From NCBI GenBank assembly GCA_037974335.1, contig CM075761.1, positions 13,567,543 to 13,631,542 of the forward strand: a DNA stretch of 64,000 nt. The letters are read 5' to 3'. The notes under the pieces are model-generated. The model did not search any database. It was not told the DNA's origin and was given only the letters and a program-made list of their open reading frames with translations. The position numbers and the translations under genes are program-made. This document shows, one piece after another, positions 9,154 to 20,341 of this stretch. Position 1 is the first letter of the stretch. Every line of letters starts with the position of its first letter. This DNA comes from Prionace glauca. Lineage: Eukaryota; Chordata; Chondrichthyes; Carcharhiniformes; Carcharhinidae.

Positions 9154-12140
9154 TAGGGTGCACGGTTTGGGGGTAAGGTGTTAGCGTGGATAGAGGATTG
9201 GCTGTCTAATAGGAAGCTGAGAGTTGGAATCAATGGGTGCTATTCTGATTGGCGGTTGGTGACGAGTGAGTGCCCCAGGGATCGGTGCTGGGGCCTCAAC
9301 TGTTTACCATTTACATAGATGATCTGGAGGAGGAGGCTGAGGGTAGGGTGACGAAATTTGCAGATAACACGAAGATGAGTGGAAAAGCAAATTGCGTACA
9401 GAGTGTGGAAAACATAGAACACAGAACATTACAGCGCAGAACAGGCCCTTCGGCCCACGATGTTGCGCCGACCAGTTAAAAACAATGACCCACTAGCCTA
9501 AACCAATCCCTTTTCATCCATAAACCTATCCATGGGTCTCTTAAATGCCTCCAAACTAGGCGCATTTACAACTGCAGCAGGCAGGGCATTCCAGTCCCTC
9601 ACCACCCTCTGGGTAAAGAACCTACCCCTGACATCAGTCCAATAACTACCACCCCTTAATTTAAAGCCATGCCCCCTCGTGCTAGATTTCTCCATCAGAG
9701 GAAAAAGGCTATTACTCTCCACCTTATCTAAACCTCTAATCATCTTATATGTTTCAATAAGATCCCCTCTTAGCCGCCTTCATTCCAGCGAAAACAACCC
9801 CAAATCCCTCAGCCTCTCCTCATAGGATCTCCCCTCCATACCAGGCAACATCCTGGTAAACCTCCTCTGCACCCTCTCCAAAGCCTCTACATCCTTCCTG
9901 TAATGTGGGGACCAGAACTGCACACAAAACTCCAAGTGTGGCCGCACCAGAGTTGTGTACAGTTGCAACATGACGCTGCGACTCCTAAATTCAATCCCCC
10001 TACCAATAAACGCCAAGACACCGTATGCCTTCTTAACAACCTTATCTACTTGACTCCCAACTTTCAGGGATCTATGTACACATACACCTAGATCCCTCTG
10101 CTCATCCACACTGTTCAAAGTCCTCCCGTTAGCCCTATACTCGACACATCTGTTATTCCTACCAAAGTGAATTACCTCACACTTCTCCGCATTAAACTCC
10201 ATCCACCACCTCTCGGCCCAGCTCTCCAACCTGTCGAAGTCTTCCTGCAAACTATGACACCTTTCATCATTGTCTACCACACCTCCGATTTTGGTGTCAT
10301 CAGCAAATTTACTAATCCACCCAACTATACCCTCATCCAGATCATTAATAAAAATTACAAACAGCAGTGGCCCCAAAACAGATCCCTGAGGCACACCACT
10401 CGTAACCGAACTCCATGACGAATATTTCCCATCAACCACCACTCTCTGTCTTCTATCCGCTAGCCAATTCCTGATCCAATTCCCTAGATCACCCCCAATC
10501 CCATACATCTGCATTTTCTGCAGAAGCCTACCATGGTGAACCTTATCAAACGCCTTACTAAAATCCATATACACCACGTCCACTGCCTTAGCCCCATCCA
10601 CCTCTTTGGTCACTTTCTCAAAAAACTCAATTGGGTTAGTAAGGCACGACCTACCCGCCACAAAACCATGCTGACTATCTCCAATCAATTCATTACTTTC
10701 CAAATAACTACAAATCCTATCCCGAATAATTTTTTCTAAAACCTTGCCCACAACAGAAGTGAGACTCACCGGTCTATAATTCCCGGGGAAGTCTCTGTTC
10801 CCCTTCTTAAACAATGGAACAACATTCGCTAAACTCCACTCTTCCGGTACTATACCAGAGGCCAACGACGACCTGAAGATCAGAGCCAGAGGCTCTGCAA
10901 TCACTTCTCTTGCCTCCCAGAGAATCCTGGGGTTAGTCCCATCCGGACCAGGGGACTTATCTATTTTCAGACCCTCCAGAATATCTAGCACATCCTCCTT
11001 ATCAACTGCAACACTGTCAATTCTACTCTCCTGCAATCTAGTGTCATCCTCAGCTATATCCATGTCCCCCTGCGTGAACACCGAAGAGAAATATTGGTTC
11101 AATGCCTCTCCAATCTCCTCCGGTTCCACACATAACTTCCCTCTGCTGTCTATAACTGGCCCTAATCTTGCCCTAACCTTCTGTTCTTGACATACCAATA
11201 GAAAGCCTTAGGATTCTCCTTAACCCTATCAGCCAAAGTCTTCTCATGTCCTCTTTTAGCCCTTAGCTCTGCAGAGGGATCTGGATAGGCTGAGTGAGTG
11301 GGCGAGGACTTGGCAGATGGAGTACAATGTTAGCAAGTGTGAGGGTATCCGTTTTGGTAGAAGTAATAATAGGAGGGATTATTATTTAAAAGGCAAAAAA
11401 CGGCAGCAGGCGACGGTGCAGAGGGACCTGGGGGTCCTTGTGTATGAATCGCAAAAACCCAGCTTGCAGGTGCAGCAGGTGGTCAGGAAGGCGAATGGGA
11501 TGCTGGCCTTCATAGCGAGGGGGATTGAATATAAAAGTAGGGAGGTCTTGCTGCAACTGTATAGGGCATTGGTGAGGCCGCAGCTGGAGTACGTGTGCAG
11601 TTTTGGTCGCCGCACTTACACAAGGATATTTTGGCCTTGGAGGGAGTGCAGAGGAGGTTTACTAGGCTGATGCTGGAGTTGAGGGGGATGAACTATGAGG
11701 AGAGGCTGAATAAACTAGGCTTGTACTTGTTAGAGTTTAGAAGAATGAGGGGAGATCTCATTGAGACGTATAAGATGATGAATGGGATGGATAGGATAGA
11801 GGTGGAGAGACTCTTCCCGCTCAGAAAGGACAGTAGGACTAGGGGGCACAGCCTCAAGATAAAGGGGGGAGGGGCGGTTTAGAATGGAGTTGAGGAGGAA
11901 CTTCTTCACTCAAAGAGTGGTAAATCTCTGGAATTCTCTGTCCGTTGAAGTGGTGGGGGCTACCTTGCTAAATATATTTAAGGCGCGGGTTGCTCGATTT
12001 TTGATAGGCGAGGGGATAGGCGATGGGGAGACGGTGGGAATGTGGAACTGAGACACGACAGATCAGCCATGATCTTATTGAATGGCGGGGCAGGCTCGAA
12101 GGGCTAGATGGCCTGCTCTTATGTTCTTATGTTCTTATGT
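9154..12140 (+). mobile_element. CR1-C LINE split by a CR1-A
   Basis: Two plus-strand CR1-C pieces (9154-9409 and 11265-12140) fit end to end. The first holds the RT core (PQGSVLGPQLFTIYIDDLEE, then a mutated FADN in place of FADD). The second continues through the thumb to the 3' UTR and TTCTTATG tail. The break falls in 'gtgtggaa|agctctgcag', a contiguous site in intact copies. Frameshifts and point changes show it is dead. Confidence 0.88.
9410..11264 (-). mobile_element. CR1-A LINE, 5'-truncated, nested in CR1-C
   Basis: Minus-strand CR1-A from tail to the region upstream of the RT. A 472-codon open frame (9780-11198) carries KIDKSPGPDG, DFSKAFD, VPQGSVLGPLLFVIFINDL and FADD; the C-terminal 80 codons continue in another frame after a change near 9779. 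No endonuclease is present because of 5' truncation. It interrupts CR1-C, so it is the younger element. Confidence 0.9.
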
Positions 12141-12321
12141 GGTAAAGGAAGGCATGGAAAATGGAGGGGGATCAAATGAAACTGCAATTCTTCCCGTGAA
12201 CACCAGAGGGCTTCCAGAATTGGCCGGAATTGGCAACACCAGATAATATGAAGGGAAACTGAAGGTAATGGACGTGGGTCAGACGTCACTGATACTTCTC
12301 AAAGCACCAATCTATTATTTC

Positions 12322-13544
12322 TGAAGGTTCTGAAGGATGGGGATCTAATAGAGGTATATAAAATTATGAAGGGTATAGATAGAGTAAACAGAGGTAAGCT
12401 ATTTCCTATAATAGAGGACAAGGGGCCATGGACTTAAGGTGAGGGGGGATAGGTACAACACAGATATTAGAGGGAGGTTTTTCACACAGAGGGTAGTGGG
12501 GGTATGGAATGCTCTGACAAGTAAGGTGGTGGAGGCAAACACGCTAGAGTCATTTAAGAGTAACTTAGATAGGCACATGACTGAGTTGGAGATGGGTGGA
12601 TATAGGAGATCCTTTTAAATAAGGGTCATTAGCATTGGGGCGTCCCTGGTAATGTAAATGGGTATAGTATGATAATAATGTTTTTTCTCTTTTCATTCAC
12701 AGGTTTTAAGTCGGTCCGCCTCGTGTCCAACGAGGGGCAGACACGTGATGGGTCGTACTGGGGCTGCTCTTGGTTGTATAAGATGATGAATGGGATGGAT
12801 AGGATAGAGGTGGAGAGACTCTTCCCGCTCAAAAAAGACAGTAGGACTAGGGGGCACAGCCTCAAGATAAAGGGGGGGCGGTTTAGAACAGAGTTGAGGA
12901 GGAACTTCTTCACTCAAAGGGTGGTGAATCTCTGGAATTCTCTGCCCGTTGAAGTGGTGGAGGCTGCCTCGCTAAATATATTTAAGAAACGGGTTGATGG
13001 GTTTTTGATAAGAGAAGGGATTAAGGGTTATGGGGAGAGGGCGGGAAGGTGGAGCTGAGTCACGACAGATCAGCCATGATCTTATTGAATGGCGGGGCAG
13101 GCTCGAAGGGCCAGATGGCCTACTCCTGCTCCTATTTCTTATGTTCTTATGTTCTTATGTTCGAGATTGGCCTAGTGCTTCATGTGGGTAGTGTGTGCCT
13201 AAACTGGACCAGATACTGGGGGCAAGACGACAGCTCAGTGACTATCATTGTTTGCTGTGCAGACACATGGATTTGGGGCCGGTGTCTGTGGGAGTTTGCG
13301 CATTCTCCCTGTGCTTGCGTGGGTTTTCTCCGGGTGCTCCGGTTTCCTCCCACACCCCAAAGATGTGCTGTTAGGCTGATTGGCAGGAATAAATTGTCCG
13401 TAAATCAGTTTCCCTCAATCTGGATGGCCATAAAACATTAGACAGGGGTCGTGGGTGGAGAGGGGGACTGGTGGTGTTGAGATGGCAGTATGGGCTCGTT
13501 GTGCCGAAGGGCCTGTTTCCCGGGCTGTTTTTGTTCTTTGTTCT
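12322..13544 (+). mobile_element. LINE-D 3' end with SINE-like 3' UTR, split by CR1-C
   Basis: A plus-strand ORF2 C-terminus (MKGIDRV-like segment to MGGYRRSF, stop at about 12618) runs directly into the LINE-D 3' UTR: 'ctcttttcattcacagg', then the segment with 'gacacgtgatgggtcg', the 'gctcagtgactatcattg' block, 'ctccgggtgctccgg' and the tail 'gccgaagggcctgtttcccg' with TTCTTTG repeats. CR1-C (12778-13161) interrupts the UTR. It is the copy with the most complete UTR. Confidence 0.8.
12778..13161 (+). mobile_element. CR1-C 3' end nested in LINE-D UTR
   Basis: Plus-strand CR1-C from 'ataagatgatgaatggg' through the C-terminus (VDGFLIREGIKGYGE) to the tail with TTCTTATG repeats. The flanking LINE-D UTR resumes immediately after the tail. 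Confidence 0.88.
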
Positions 13545-14088
13545 TGCCATTGAAAATGGAACCATGAAACTCATTGTATGATTTAGACAGCAATTGTCAC
13601 TCGATAGAATTCTAACTCGTGTAAAATGAGTTTGCCAAATATACATTGATTGTATTCTATTAATTGTATTCTGTTGATTGTATTCTCTTGCAACCAACTT
13701 CATCTGACTGACAGAGAGATGACAGGGTAATCTTCCTACTCCAGTGACAATTGGAAAGGAGTATGTAGAGTAAATATTTCACAATCAATCCTAGTTGCTA
13801 TATTTATTTTACATTTAGATGTTTAAGTGTCATCTGGACAATCCTGAATGCGTCATTCAGGAACTTAAATTTTGCATCTTTGTAAGATTACTCTTGGCAC
13901 ATCAGATATACAAGTCTCAAGTATAATTTCAAACATTTACGTAAGTTCTATACTCGGACTCTCCAACCGAGTGTTTTGCACAGTTCAAGATCAGGAATTC
14001 ACCGACACTGGTGGGGGAATATTTGGACATGGAAATGGGACGAAGAAAGCAGCAAAGAGAGTAAAGTGAGTTAGAAGAACGACAATCG
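13545..14088. other. Unassigned stretch in the receptor intron
   Basis: A/T-rich DNA with no repeat family or plausible coding exon that I can identify. It lies within the interval between receptor exon 2 (8784) and the two first-exon candidates. Confidence 0.45.
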
Positions 14089-14250
14089 TCGGTGGTGGAG
14101 GCGAACTCGCTGGGGTCTTTTAAAAGGCTTCTGGATGAGTATATGGGGTTTAATGGGATTGGGGGTTATAGATAGGTCTCTAGATTGGTGGGGTTGATGT
14201 GATCGGCGCAACTCGAGGGCCGAAGGGCCTGTTTGTGCTGTAATGTTCTA
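14089..14250 (+). mobile_element. CR1-B 3' end
   Basis: Plus-strand CR1-B starting at the last ~30 codons of ORF2 (VVEANSLGSFKRLLDEYMGF) and ending in the usual 'gctgtaatgttcta'. It sits directly next to the decayed receptor first exon. Confidence 0.88.
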
Positions 14251-14274
14251 ATCCAATAACAGCCTGTTTGCATT

Positions 14275-14730
14275 ATGACTACGTTGAAAGAGACATTTAG
14301 CCAAGACACCAATGATAACTAAAATGGGAAGGAAAAGTATCCGAAAACCTGAAGTCCAAGGCATAGCAAGCATTCTAACGGTCCACCCCAATCCCGTATC
14401 TTCAAAACGGTTAATAGTATCTATAAAACGCCTGTACATTGGTGTAACATTGCACTCTACTGTTCCCTGATTCTCAATCATTACAAAATTCTTATTTTTT
14501 CTCCAGTTCTGATATATCTTCTCGCTCCCTCTCTCTGGAGCCACTGTCCTTCAAGTCTTGGAATTGGCACATCTCCAAACACTACGGGATATCACATTGG
14601 AACGAGTCCCTTATTAGTTGAAGAACAATCCTTGCTGCGACAGAACTGAGACTCATGGAGGTTCTCATTAATTAGCCCTCTGCGATCAAACAGGTTCAGT
14701 TAAACCCGTCAAGAGTCAAGCCATACCTAG
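14275..14730 (-). repeat. Segmental duplicate of receptor first exon and 5' flank (copy 1)
   Basis: Collinear with 16431-16960. Shared landmarks in order are the TM1 exon, 'ttctgat' near the middle, the 'ctctctctggagc' block, 'ccttattagt', 'gaggt(c/t)ctcattaatta' and 'acattcagttgaccc'-like sequence. Divergence is substantial, so the duplication is not recent. Confidence 0.6.
14301..14373 (-). pseudogene. GPR139-like receptor exon 1, decayed copy
   Basis: The reverse strand encodes MLAMPWTSGFRILFLPIL then VIIGVL, aligning with the TM1 start FYYPILAIIGVP of the exon at 16441. Where that exon has the donor G|GTAAGC, this one reads G|CTAAAT, so the GT donor is lost. Surrounding sequence to about 14730 is paralogous to 16431-16960 (shared 'ctccctctctctggagc' type and 'ctcattaatta' phrases). 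A duplicated, non-functional first exon is the simplest reading. The start codon is uncertain. Confidence 0.6.
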
Positions 14731-14739
14731 AAGCAGCAG

Positions 14740-15392
14740 CAGTTTAGGAAGTTAGTAGAAAGGTTAAAGAAAAACAGGAGATTGAGGTTTGTAATCTCAG
14801 GATTACTCCCTGTGCCACGTGCCAGTAGGGAGATACTACAGCTCAGCCGATATCTAGACCATTGGATTCTCTATAGGTGTAGTGAGGACCTGTACAATAA
14901 GGACGGGTTGTATCTAAATTAGAGGGGCATAGATATGGTGGTCGGAAGTTTGGTAGTGTCACCCGGGAGGATTTAAACTAGTTTGGCCGGAGTTGGGAAC
15001 AAAACCAAAGGCAAATTAACTGAACAGAGACTCGCCAGTGAGACTCAGAGGAAGAACAGGCAACGCATGATTCCTGATAACAGAGGATCTGGTGGACTGA
15101 CCTCCATCTGTTTCAATGTGAGAATTATAACAGGTAAGGTAGATGAACAGAGCTAGGATTAATATTTGGAACTATGATTTTGTTGAAATAACAGAGACTT
15201 GGTTATGGAAAGGACGCTACTGGAACCTTAATGTTCCAGGGTGTAGATGTTGCAATGGTGTTGTGGGGGTGTAACAGAGGTGGGAGATTTGCACTGCTGA
15301 TTAAGATGAATATTACACAGATATTGGGAGGGTGGGGATGCATCAGAGGGTGCATGCAGTGAGGGAATGCAAGTAGAACTCAGGAATAGAAA
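14740..15392 (+). mobile_element. Ancient CR1-like LINE, ORF1 end to endonuclease start
   Basis: Plus-strand phrases such as 'ttactccctgtgccacgtgc', 'aaggacgggttgtatctaaa' (compare a DGLHL-type block, as in the SGNH esterase of CR1 ORF1) and 'acagagacttggttatgg' (endonuclease SETW region) occur in the order expected from ORF1 through the 5' part of ORF2. Frames are heavily broken. Family assignment is by recognition and not certain. Confidence 0.45.
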
Positions 15393-15395
15393 ATG

Positions 15396-15547
15396 AACAT
15401 AGAACACTACAACACAAACAGGCCCTTCGGCCCACGAGTTGCGCCGATCACATCAACACCTACCAATCTATAGGTCTATCTATAACCCCCAATCCCATTA
15501 AACCCCATATACTCATCCAGAAATCTTTTAAAAGACCCCAGCGAGTC
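15396..15547 (-). mobile_element. CR1-B 3' end
   Basis: Minus-strand CR1-B tail, UTR and last ~25 codons of ORF2 (reverse complement of DEYMGFNGIGGYR). It abuts a plus-strand CR1-C, forming a head-to-head pair. Confidence 0.88.
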
Positions 15548-16325
15548 TTTTGACTATTACTTACATGGCGAAAAACAGCAGCAGGCGACGGTGCAGAGGG
15601 ACCTCGGGGTCCTTGTGCATGAGTCGCAAAAACCCAGCTTGCAAGTGCAGCAGGTGGTCAGGAAGGCGAATGGGATGCTGGCCTTCATTGCGAGGGGGAT
15701 TGAATATAAAAGTAGGGAGGTCTTGCTGCGGCTGTATAGGGCATTGGTGAGGCCGCAGCTGGAGTACTGTGTGCAGTTTTGGGCGCCGCACTTACGCAAG
15801 GATATATTTTGGCCTTGGAGGGAGTGCAGAGGAGGTTTACTCGGCTGATACCGGAGTTGAGGGGGGTTGAGCTATGAGGAGAGGCTGAATAAACTAGGCT
15901 TGTACTCGTTAGAGTTTAGAAGAATGAGGGGAGATCTCATTGAGACATAGAAGATGATGAATGGGATGGATAGGATAGAGGTGGAGAGACTCTTCCCGCT
16001 CAAAGGACAGTAGGACTAGGGGGCACAGCCTCGAGATAAGGGGGGGGGCAGTTTGGAATGGAGTTGAGGAGGAACTTCTTCACTCAAAGGGTGGTGAATC
16101 TCTGGAATTCTCTGCCCGTTGAAGTGGTGGAGGCTGCCTCGCTAAATATATTTAAGACGTGGGTTGATGGGTTTTTGATAAGAGAGGGGATTAAGGGTTA
16201 TGGGGAGAGGGCGGGAATGTGGAACTGAGCCACGACAGATCAGCCATGATCTTATTGAATGGCGGGGCAGGCTCGAGGGGCCAGATGGCCTACTCCTGCT
16301 CCTATTTCTTATGTTCTTACGTTCT
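15548..16325 (+). mobile_element. CR1-C 3' part
   Basis: Plus-strand CR1-C from the RT thumb (QRDLGVLVHESQKPSLQVQQ) through the C-terminus to the TTCTTATG tail. Several frameshifts (near 15800, 15860, 16000) and a stop break the frame. It is followed by a long G run. Confidence 0.88.
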
Positions 16326-16332
16326 AATCATA

Positions 16333-16361
16333 GTGGGGGGGGGGGGGGGGTGGGGGGACTT
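16333..16361 (+). repeat. Poly-G run
   Basis: An almost uninterrupted G tract of more than 20 bases just beyond the CR1-C tail. It may be prone to length error in assembly. No functional claim. Confidence 0.9.
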
Positions 16362-16430
16362 GTCATTGGATGTGAGGCACATGTGGCATTTTTGTTCGTG
16401 GCAACGTATGGACCTGGTTTACACAATGAA

Positions 16431-16960
16431 AGAGGCTTACCTGGGACGCCAATGATAGCTAGGATCGGGTAGTAGAAATATCCCATGATTTGAATTCCAA
16501 CGAAGAACAAGGTTTGCAGTGAAAACCCTGAATTACGATACCAATTAACTTTGTTAATGTCCAATATTAAATCCCTGTCCATTGCTGTAACATTCCAGTC
16601 TAATGTTCTCAGATTCTGATCCATCGCTAGAACATTCCAGTCTCTTGTTCTCAGGTTGTGACCCATTGATCTAACAGTCCAGTCTATTGCCTGATCATTG
16701 GACCATTGTCATCTATTCTTCAATTCTGATCTCCCCTATCCTTCTCTCTCTGGAGCAGCTGTTAGCGTTTGTCTGCGAGGTGGCGCTCCCAACTGCACTA
16801 TTGGAAAACAGATGGTAATGAGATCCTTATTAGTGGGAGACGAAAACCCTCCTGTGACACTTTTGGCACCCGTGGAGGTCCTCATTAATTACCCATCACC
16901 GAACAAACACATTCAGTTGACCCCATTTAAACCCAACTCAAGCCAATCCAAATAAAGTGT
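16431..16960 (-). repeat. Segmental duplicate of receptor first exon and 5' flank (copy 2)
   Basis: Partner of 14275-14730. It contains the better preserved first exon and its presumed promoter side (toward higher coordinates). The two copies are in direct orientation about 2.2 kb apart, consistent with tandem duplication of the exon 1 region, with CR1 copies landing between them later. Confidence 0.6.
16441..16582 (-). CDS. GPR139-like receptor exon 1 (candidate for the minus-strand gene)
   Basis: The reverse strand encodes the first half of TM1, FYYPILAIIGVP, followed by G|GTAAGC, a good phase-1 donor (last exon base 16441). Joining to the acceptor at 8784 would read ...GVP-VNVLMIAVLSK, a continuous TM1, across an intron of about 7.7 kb; the + strand gene has the same phase and an intron of 5.0 kb. 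Possible starts are ATG at 16486 (a very short N-terminus, 15 residues before the junction), 16582, or further up to 16666. Upstream of the membrane segment lie three 14-residue repeats (16541-16666) that may be coding or leader. Because exon 2 carries a frameshift, the gene may be dead. Confidence 0.6.
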
Positions 16961-17113
16961 ACTCTAATTGTTCCTGTTTCGTTGTAAAAGGCTGCTGAAG
17001 GGAATATGGTGGCCATTGGTGCAATTCTTAAATATCGTTCTATATTTCTGAGACACGGGTATTGATTTACAGAGCTGGTGATTTAGTATCAGTGTTAATC
17101 GCGATAAAATGGA

Positions 17114-17860
17114 ATAGAACATAGAACATTACAGCGCAGAACAGGCCCTTCGGCCCACGATGTTGCGCCGACCAGTTACAAAAACAATGACCCACTAGCC
17201 TAAACTAATCCCTTTCCGTCCATAAACCTATCCACAGATCTTTTAAACGCCCCCAAACTAGGTGCATTTACAACTGCAGCTGGCAGGGCATTCCAGTCCC
17301 TCACCACCCTCTGGGTAAAGAACCTCCCCCTGACATCCGTCCTATAACTACCCCCCCTTAATTTAAAGTCGTGCCCCCTCGTGCTAGCTTTCTCCATCCG
17401 AGGAAAAAGGCTATCACTATCTACCCTGTCTAAACCTCTAATCATCTTATATGTTTCAATGAGATCCCCTCTTAGCCGCCTTCTTTCCAGCGAAAACAAC
17501 CCCAAATCTCTCAGTCTCTCCTCATAGGATCTCCCCTCCATACCAGGCAACATCCTGGTAAACATCCTCTGCACCCTCTCCAAAGCCTCCACATCCTTCC
17601 TGTAATGTGGGGACCAGAACTGCACACAAAACTCCAAGTGCGGCCGCACCAGAGATGTGTACAGTTGCAACATGACGCTGCGACTCCTAAATTCAATCCC
17701 CCTACCAATAAACACCAAGACTCCGTATGCCTTCTTAACAACCTTATCTACTTGATTCCCAACTTTCAGGGATCTATGTACACATACACCTAGATCCCTC
17801 TGTTCATCCATACTATTCAGAGTCCTCCCATTAGCCCTATACTTGACACATCTGTTATTA
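17114..17860 (-). mobile_element. CR1-A 3' part
   Basis: Minus-strand CR1-A with a single open frame from the RT thumb (ANGRTLNSMDEQRDLGVCV) to the natural ORF2 stop (MDGKGLV), then 3' UTR and tail at 17114. 5'-truncated. Little decay, so probably young. Bases 16961-17113 hold nothing recognised. Confidence 0.92.
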
Positions 17861-17900
17861 CTTCGCAAGAACACCAGTTATGAAGAATAGCAATCTATTA

Positions 17901-18222
17901 CACATAGGACATTACAGCACAAACAGGCCCTTCGGCCCATGAGTTGCGCCGATCACATCAACCCCACCAACCTACAGACCTATCTATAACCCTCAATCTC
18001 ATTAAACCCCATATACTCATCCAGAAGTCTTTTAAAAGACCCCAGCGAGTTTGCCTCCACCACCAATGACGGCAGCCGATTCCATTCACTCACCACCCTC
18101 TGAGTGAAAAACTTACCCCGAACATCACTTCTGAACTTCCCTCCCTGTACCTAAAATCTGCGTCCTCTCGTAGCAACCATTTCAACCCGGGGAAATAGCC
18201 TCTGAGAGTCCACCCTATCTAT
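17901..18222 (-). mobile_element. CR1-B 3' part, older copy
   Basis: Minus-strand CR1-B from tail through about 70 codons of the ORF2 C-terminus, more diverged than the adjoining copy. It ends exactly where the tail of the next CR1-B begins (18223), so one inserted at the border of the other. Confidence 0.85.
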
Positions 18223-20214
18223 TCATAGAACATATAACATAGAACATTACAGCACATCAGGCCCTTCGGCCCTCGAGTTGCGCCGATCGCATCAACCCCA
18301 CCAATCTATAGACCTATCTATAACCCCCAATCCCATTAAACCCCATATACTCATCCAGAAGTCTTTTAAAAGACCCCAGCGAGTTCGCCTCCACCACCGA
18401 CGACGGCAGCCGATTCCAATCACTCACTACCCTCTGAGTGAAAAACTTACCCCTAACATCACCTCTGTACTTCCCTCCCCGCACCTTAAATCTGTGTCCT
18501 CTCGTAGCGACCATTTCAACCCGGGGAAATAGCCTCTGAGAGTCCATCCTATCTATTCCTCTCAACATTTTATAAACTTCTATCAGGTCGCCTCTCAACC
18601 TTCGCCTCTCCAGGGAAAAGAGTCCCAGCTCCCTCAACCTATCTTCATAAGGCATGCCTCCCAGTCCAGGCAACATCCTTGTAAATCTCCTCTGCACCCT
18701 TTCAATAGCTTCTACGTCTTTCCTATAGTGAGGCGACCAGAACTGCGCACAGTACTCCAAATGAGGCCTGACGAGGGTCCTGTAAAGTTGCAGCATTACC
18801 TCCCGACTCCTACACTCAATCCCTCGATTAATGAAGGCCAGTACACCATACGCCTTCTTGACCACCTCCTCCACCTGCGAGGCCGATTTAAGAGTCCTGT
18901 GGACCCGGACCCCTAGATCCTTCTGCTCTTCAACACGACTCAGACTTCTGCCCTTGATAGTGTACTCGTTCATCCCGTTGGTTCTGCCAAAATGGACGAC
19001 TACGCATTTATCCGCGTTGAAGTCCATCTGCCACTTCTCCGCCCAGTCCTGCATCCTATCTATGTCCTGCTGCAACTTTTGCCATCCTTCCAGACTATCC
19101 ACAACACCACCGACCTTAGTGTCATCAGCGAACTTACTTACCCATCCCTCCACTTCCTCATCCAGGTCATTTATGAAAATGACAAACAACAAGGGTCCCA
19201 GAACAGATCCCTGGGGCACCCCACTGGTGACTGACCTCCATTCAGAAAAAGCCCCATCCACAACCACTCTCTGCCTTCTGCAGGCAAGCCAGTTCTGGAT
19301 CCACAAGGCCAAAGGCCCTTGGATCCCATGCCCTCTCACCTTCTCAAGAAGTCTTGCATGAGGGACCTTATCAAACGCCTTGCTGAAGTCCATGTACACT
19401 ACGTCCACGGCACTTCCTTCGTCAATGTGTTCAGTCACATTATCGAAGAACTCAACTAGGCTTGTAAGGCACGACCTGCCCTTGACAAATCCATACTGAC
19501 TATTCCTGATCATGTCAAACCTCTCCAAATGCTCGTAAATCTTGTCCCTCAGAAGCCTCTCCATCAGCTTACCAACCACTGAGGTCAGACTCACCGGTCG
19601 GTAATTTCCCGGGCTATCTCTGTTCCCTTTCTTGAAAATAGGAACGACATCCGCAATCCTCCAATCTTCCAGAACCTCTCCCGTCTCCATTGACGACGCA
19701 AAGATCATCGCCAGGGGCTCCCAATCCCTTCCCTCGCCTCCCACAGTATCCTGGGGTACATCCCATCTGGTCCAGACGACTTATCTACCTTGATAGAATT
19801 CAAAAGTTCCAACACATCCTCCTCCTTAATATTCACGTATTCAATCTTTTCCATCTGCTGCAAATCCATAACAAAATCTCCCGGATCAGCTTCCACTGTG
19901 AATACTGAGGCGAAGTACTCGTTAAGCACCTCTGCCATTTCTTCTGGTTCCACACAAACCTTTCCCCCCTCACCTTTTATAGGTCCTATCCCTTCTCTTC
20001 TTATCCTTTTACCTTTCACATATTTATTGAAGGCCTTGGGATTCTCCTTAATCTTACCCGCCAAGGTCTTCTCATGACCCCTTCTGGCTCTCCTAATTTC
20101 CCTTTTAAGTTCCTTCCTACAGTCCTTATACTCCTCAAGATCTTTAACCTCTCCTAATTCCCTAAACCTCTTGTACACCTTCCCTTTCCTTGCGCAATTC
20201 TGTCTCAGGAACTC
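18223..20214 (-). mobile_element. CR1-B LINE with nearly complete RT
   Basis: The longest CR1-B. The ORF2 region spans 20331-18314 on the minus strand: a KENPKAFNKYVK linker, KVDKSSGPDGMYPRILWEAR, then a one-base loss at about 19720 shifts the frame before GNYRPVSLTSVVGKLMERLL, HARLLEKV, VPQGSVLGPLLFVIFINDL, FADD (~19125) and the C-terminal FNGIGGYR. The endonuclease is missing through 5' truncation. Apart from the one shift the RT frame is clean, suggesting a fairly recent insertion. Confidence 0.9.
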
Positions 20215-20341
20215 ACTGAAGATTGGGCCAAGCTCCGCAGAGGTGCAATGTGGGAAATGACTGTTCCAGACCGTTCGGTCACAATGAACAGAGAGCAAAC
20301 CGGATCCAGAGCACTCACATTCCATGTACACAGTTTATACG
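20215..20341. other. Unassigned stretch
   Basis: Short spacer between CR1-B and the Penelope-like 3' end. No family recognised. Confidence 0.4.
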
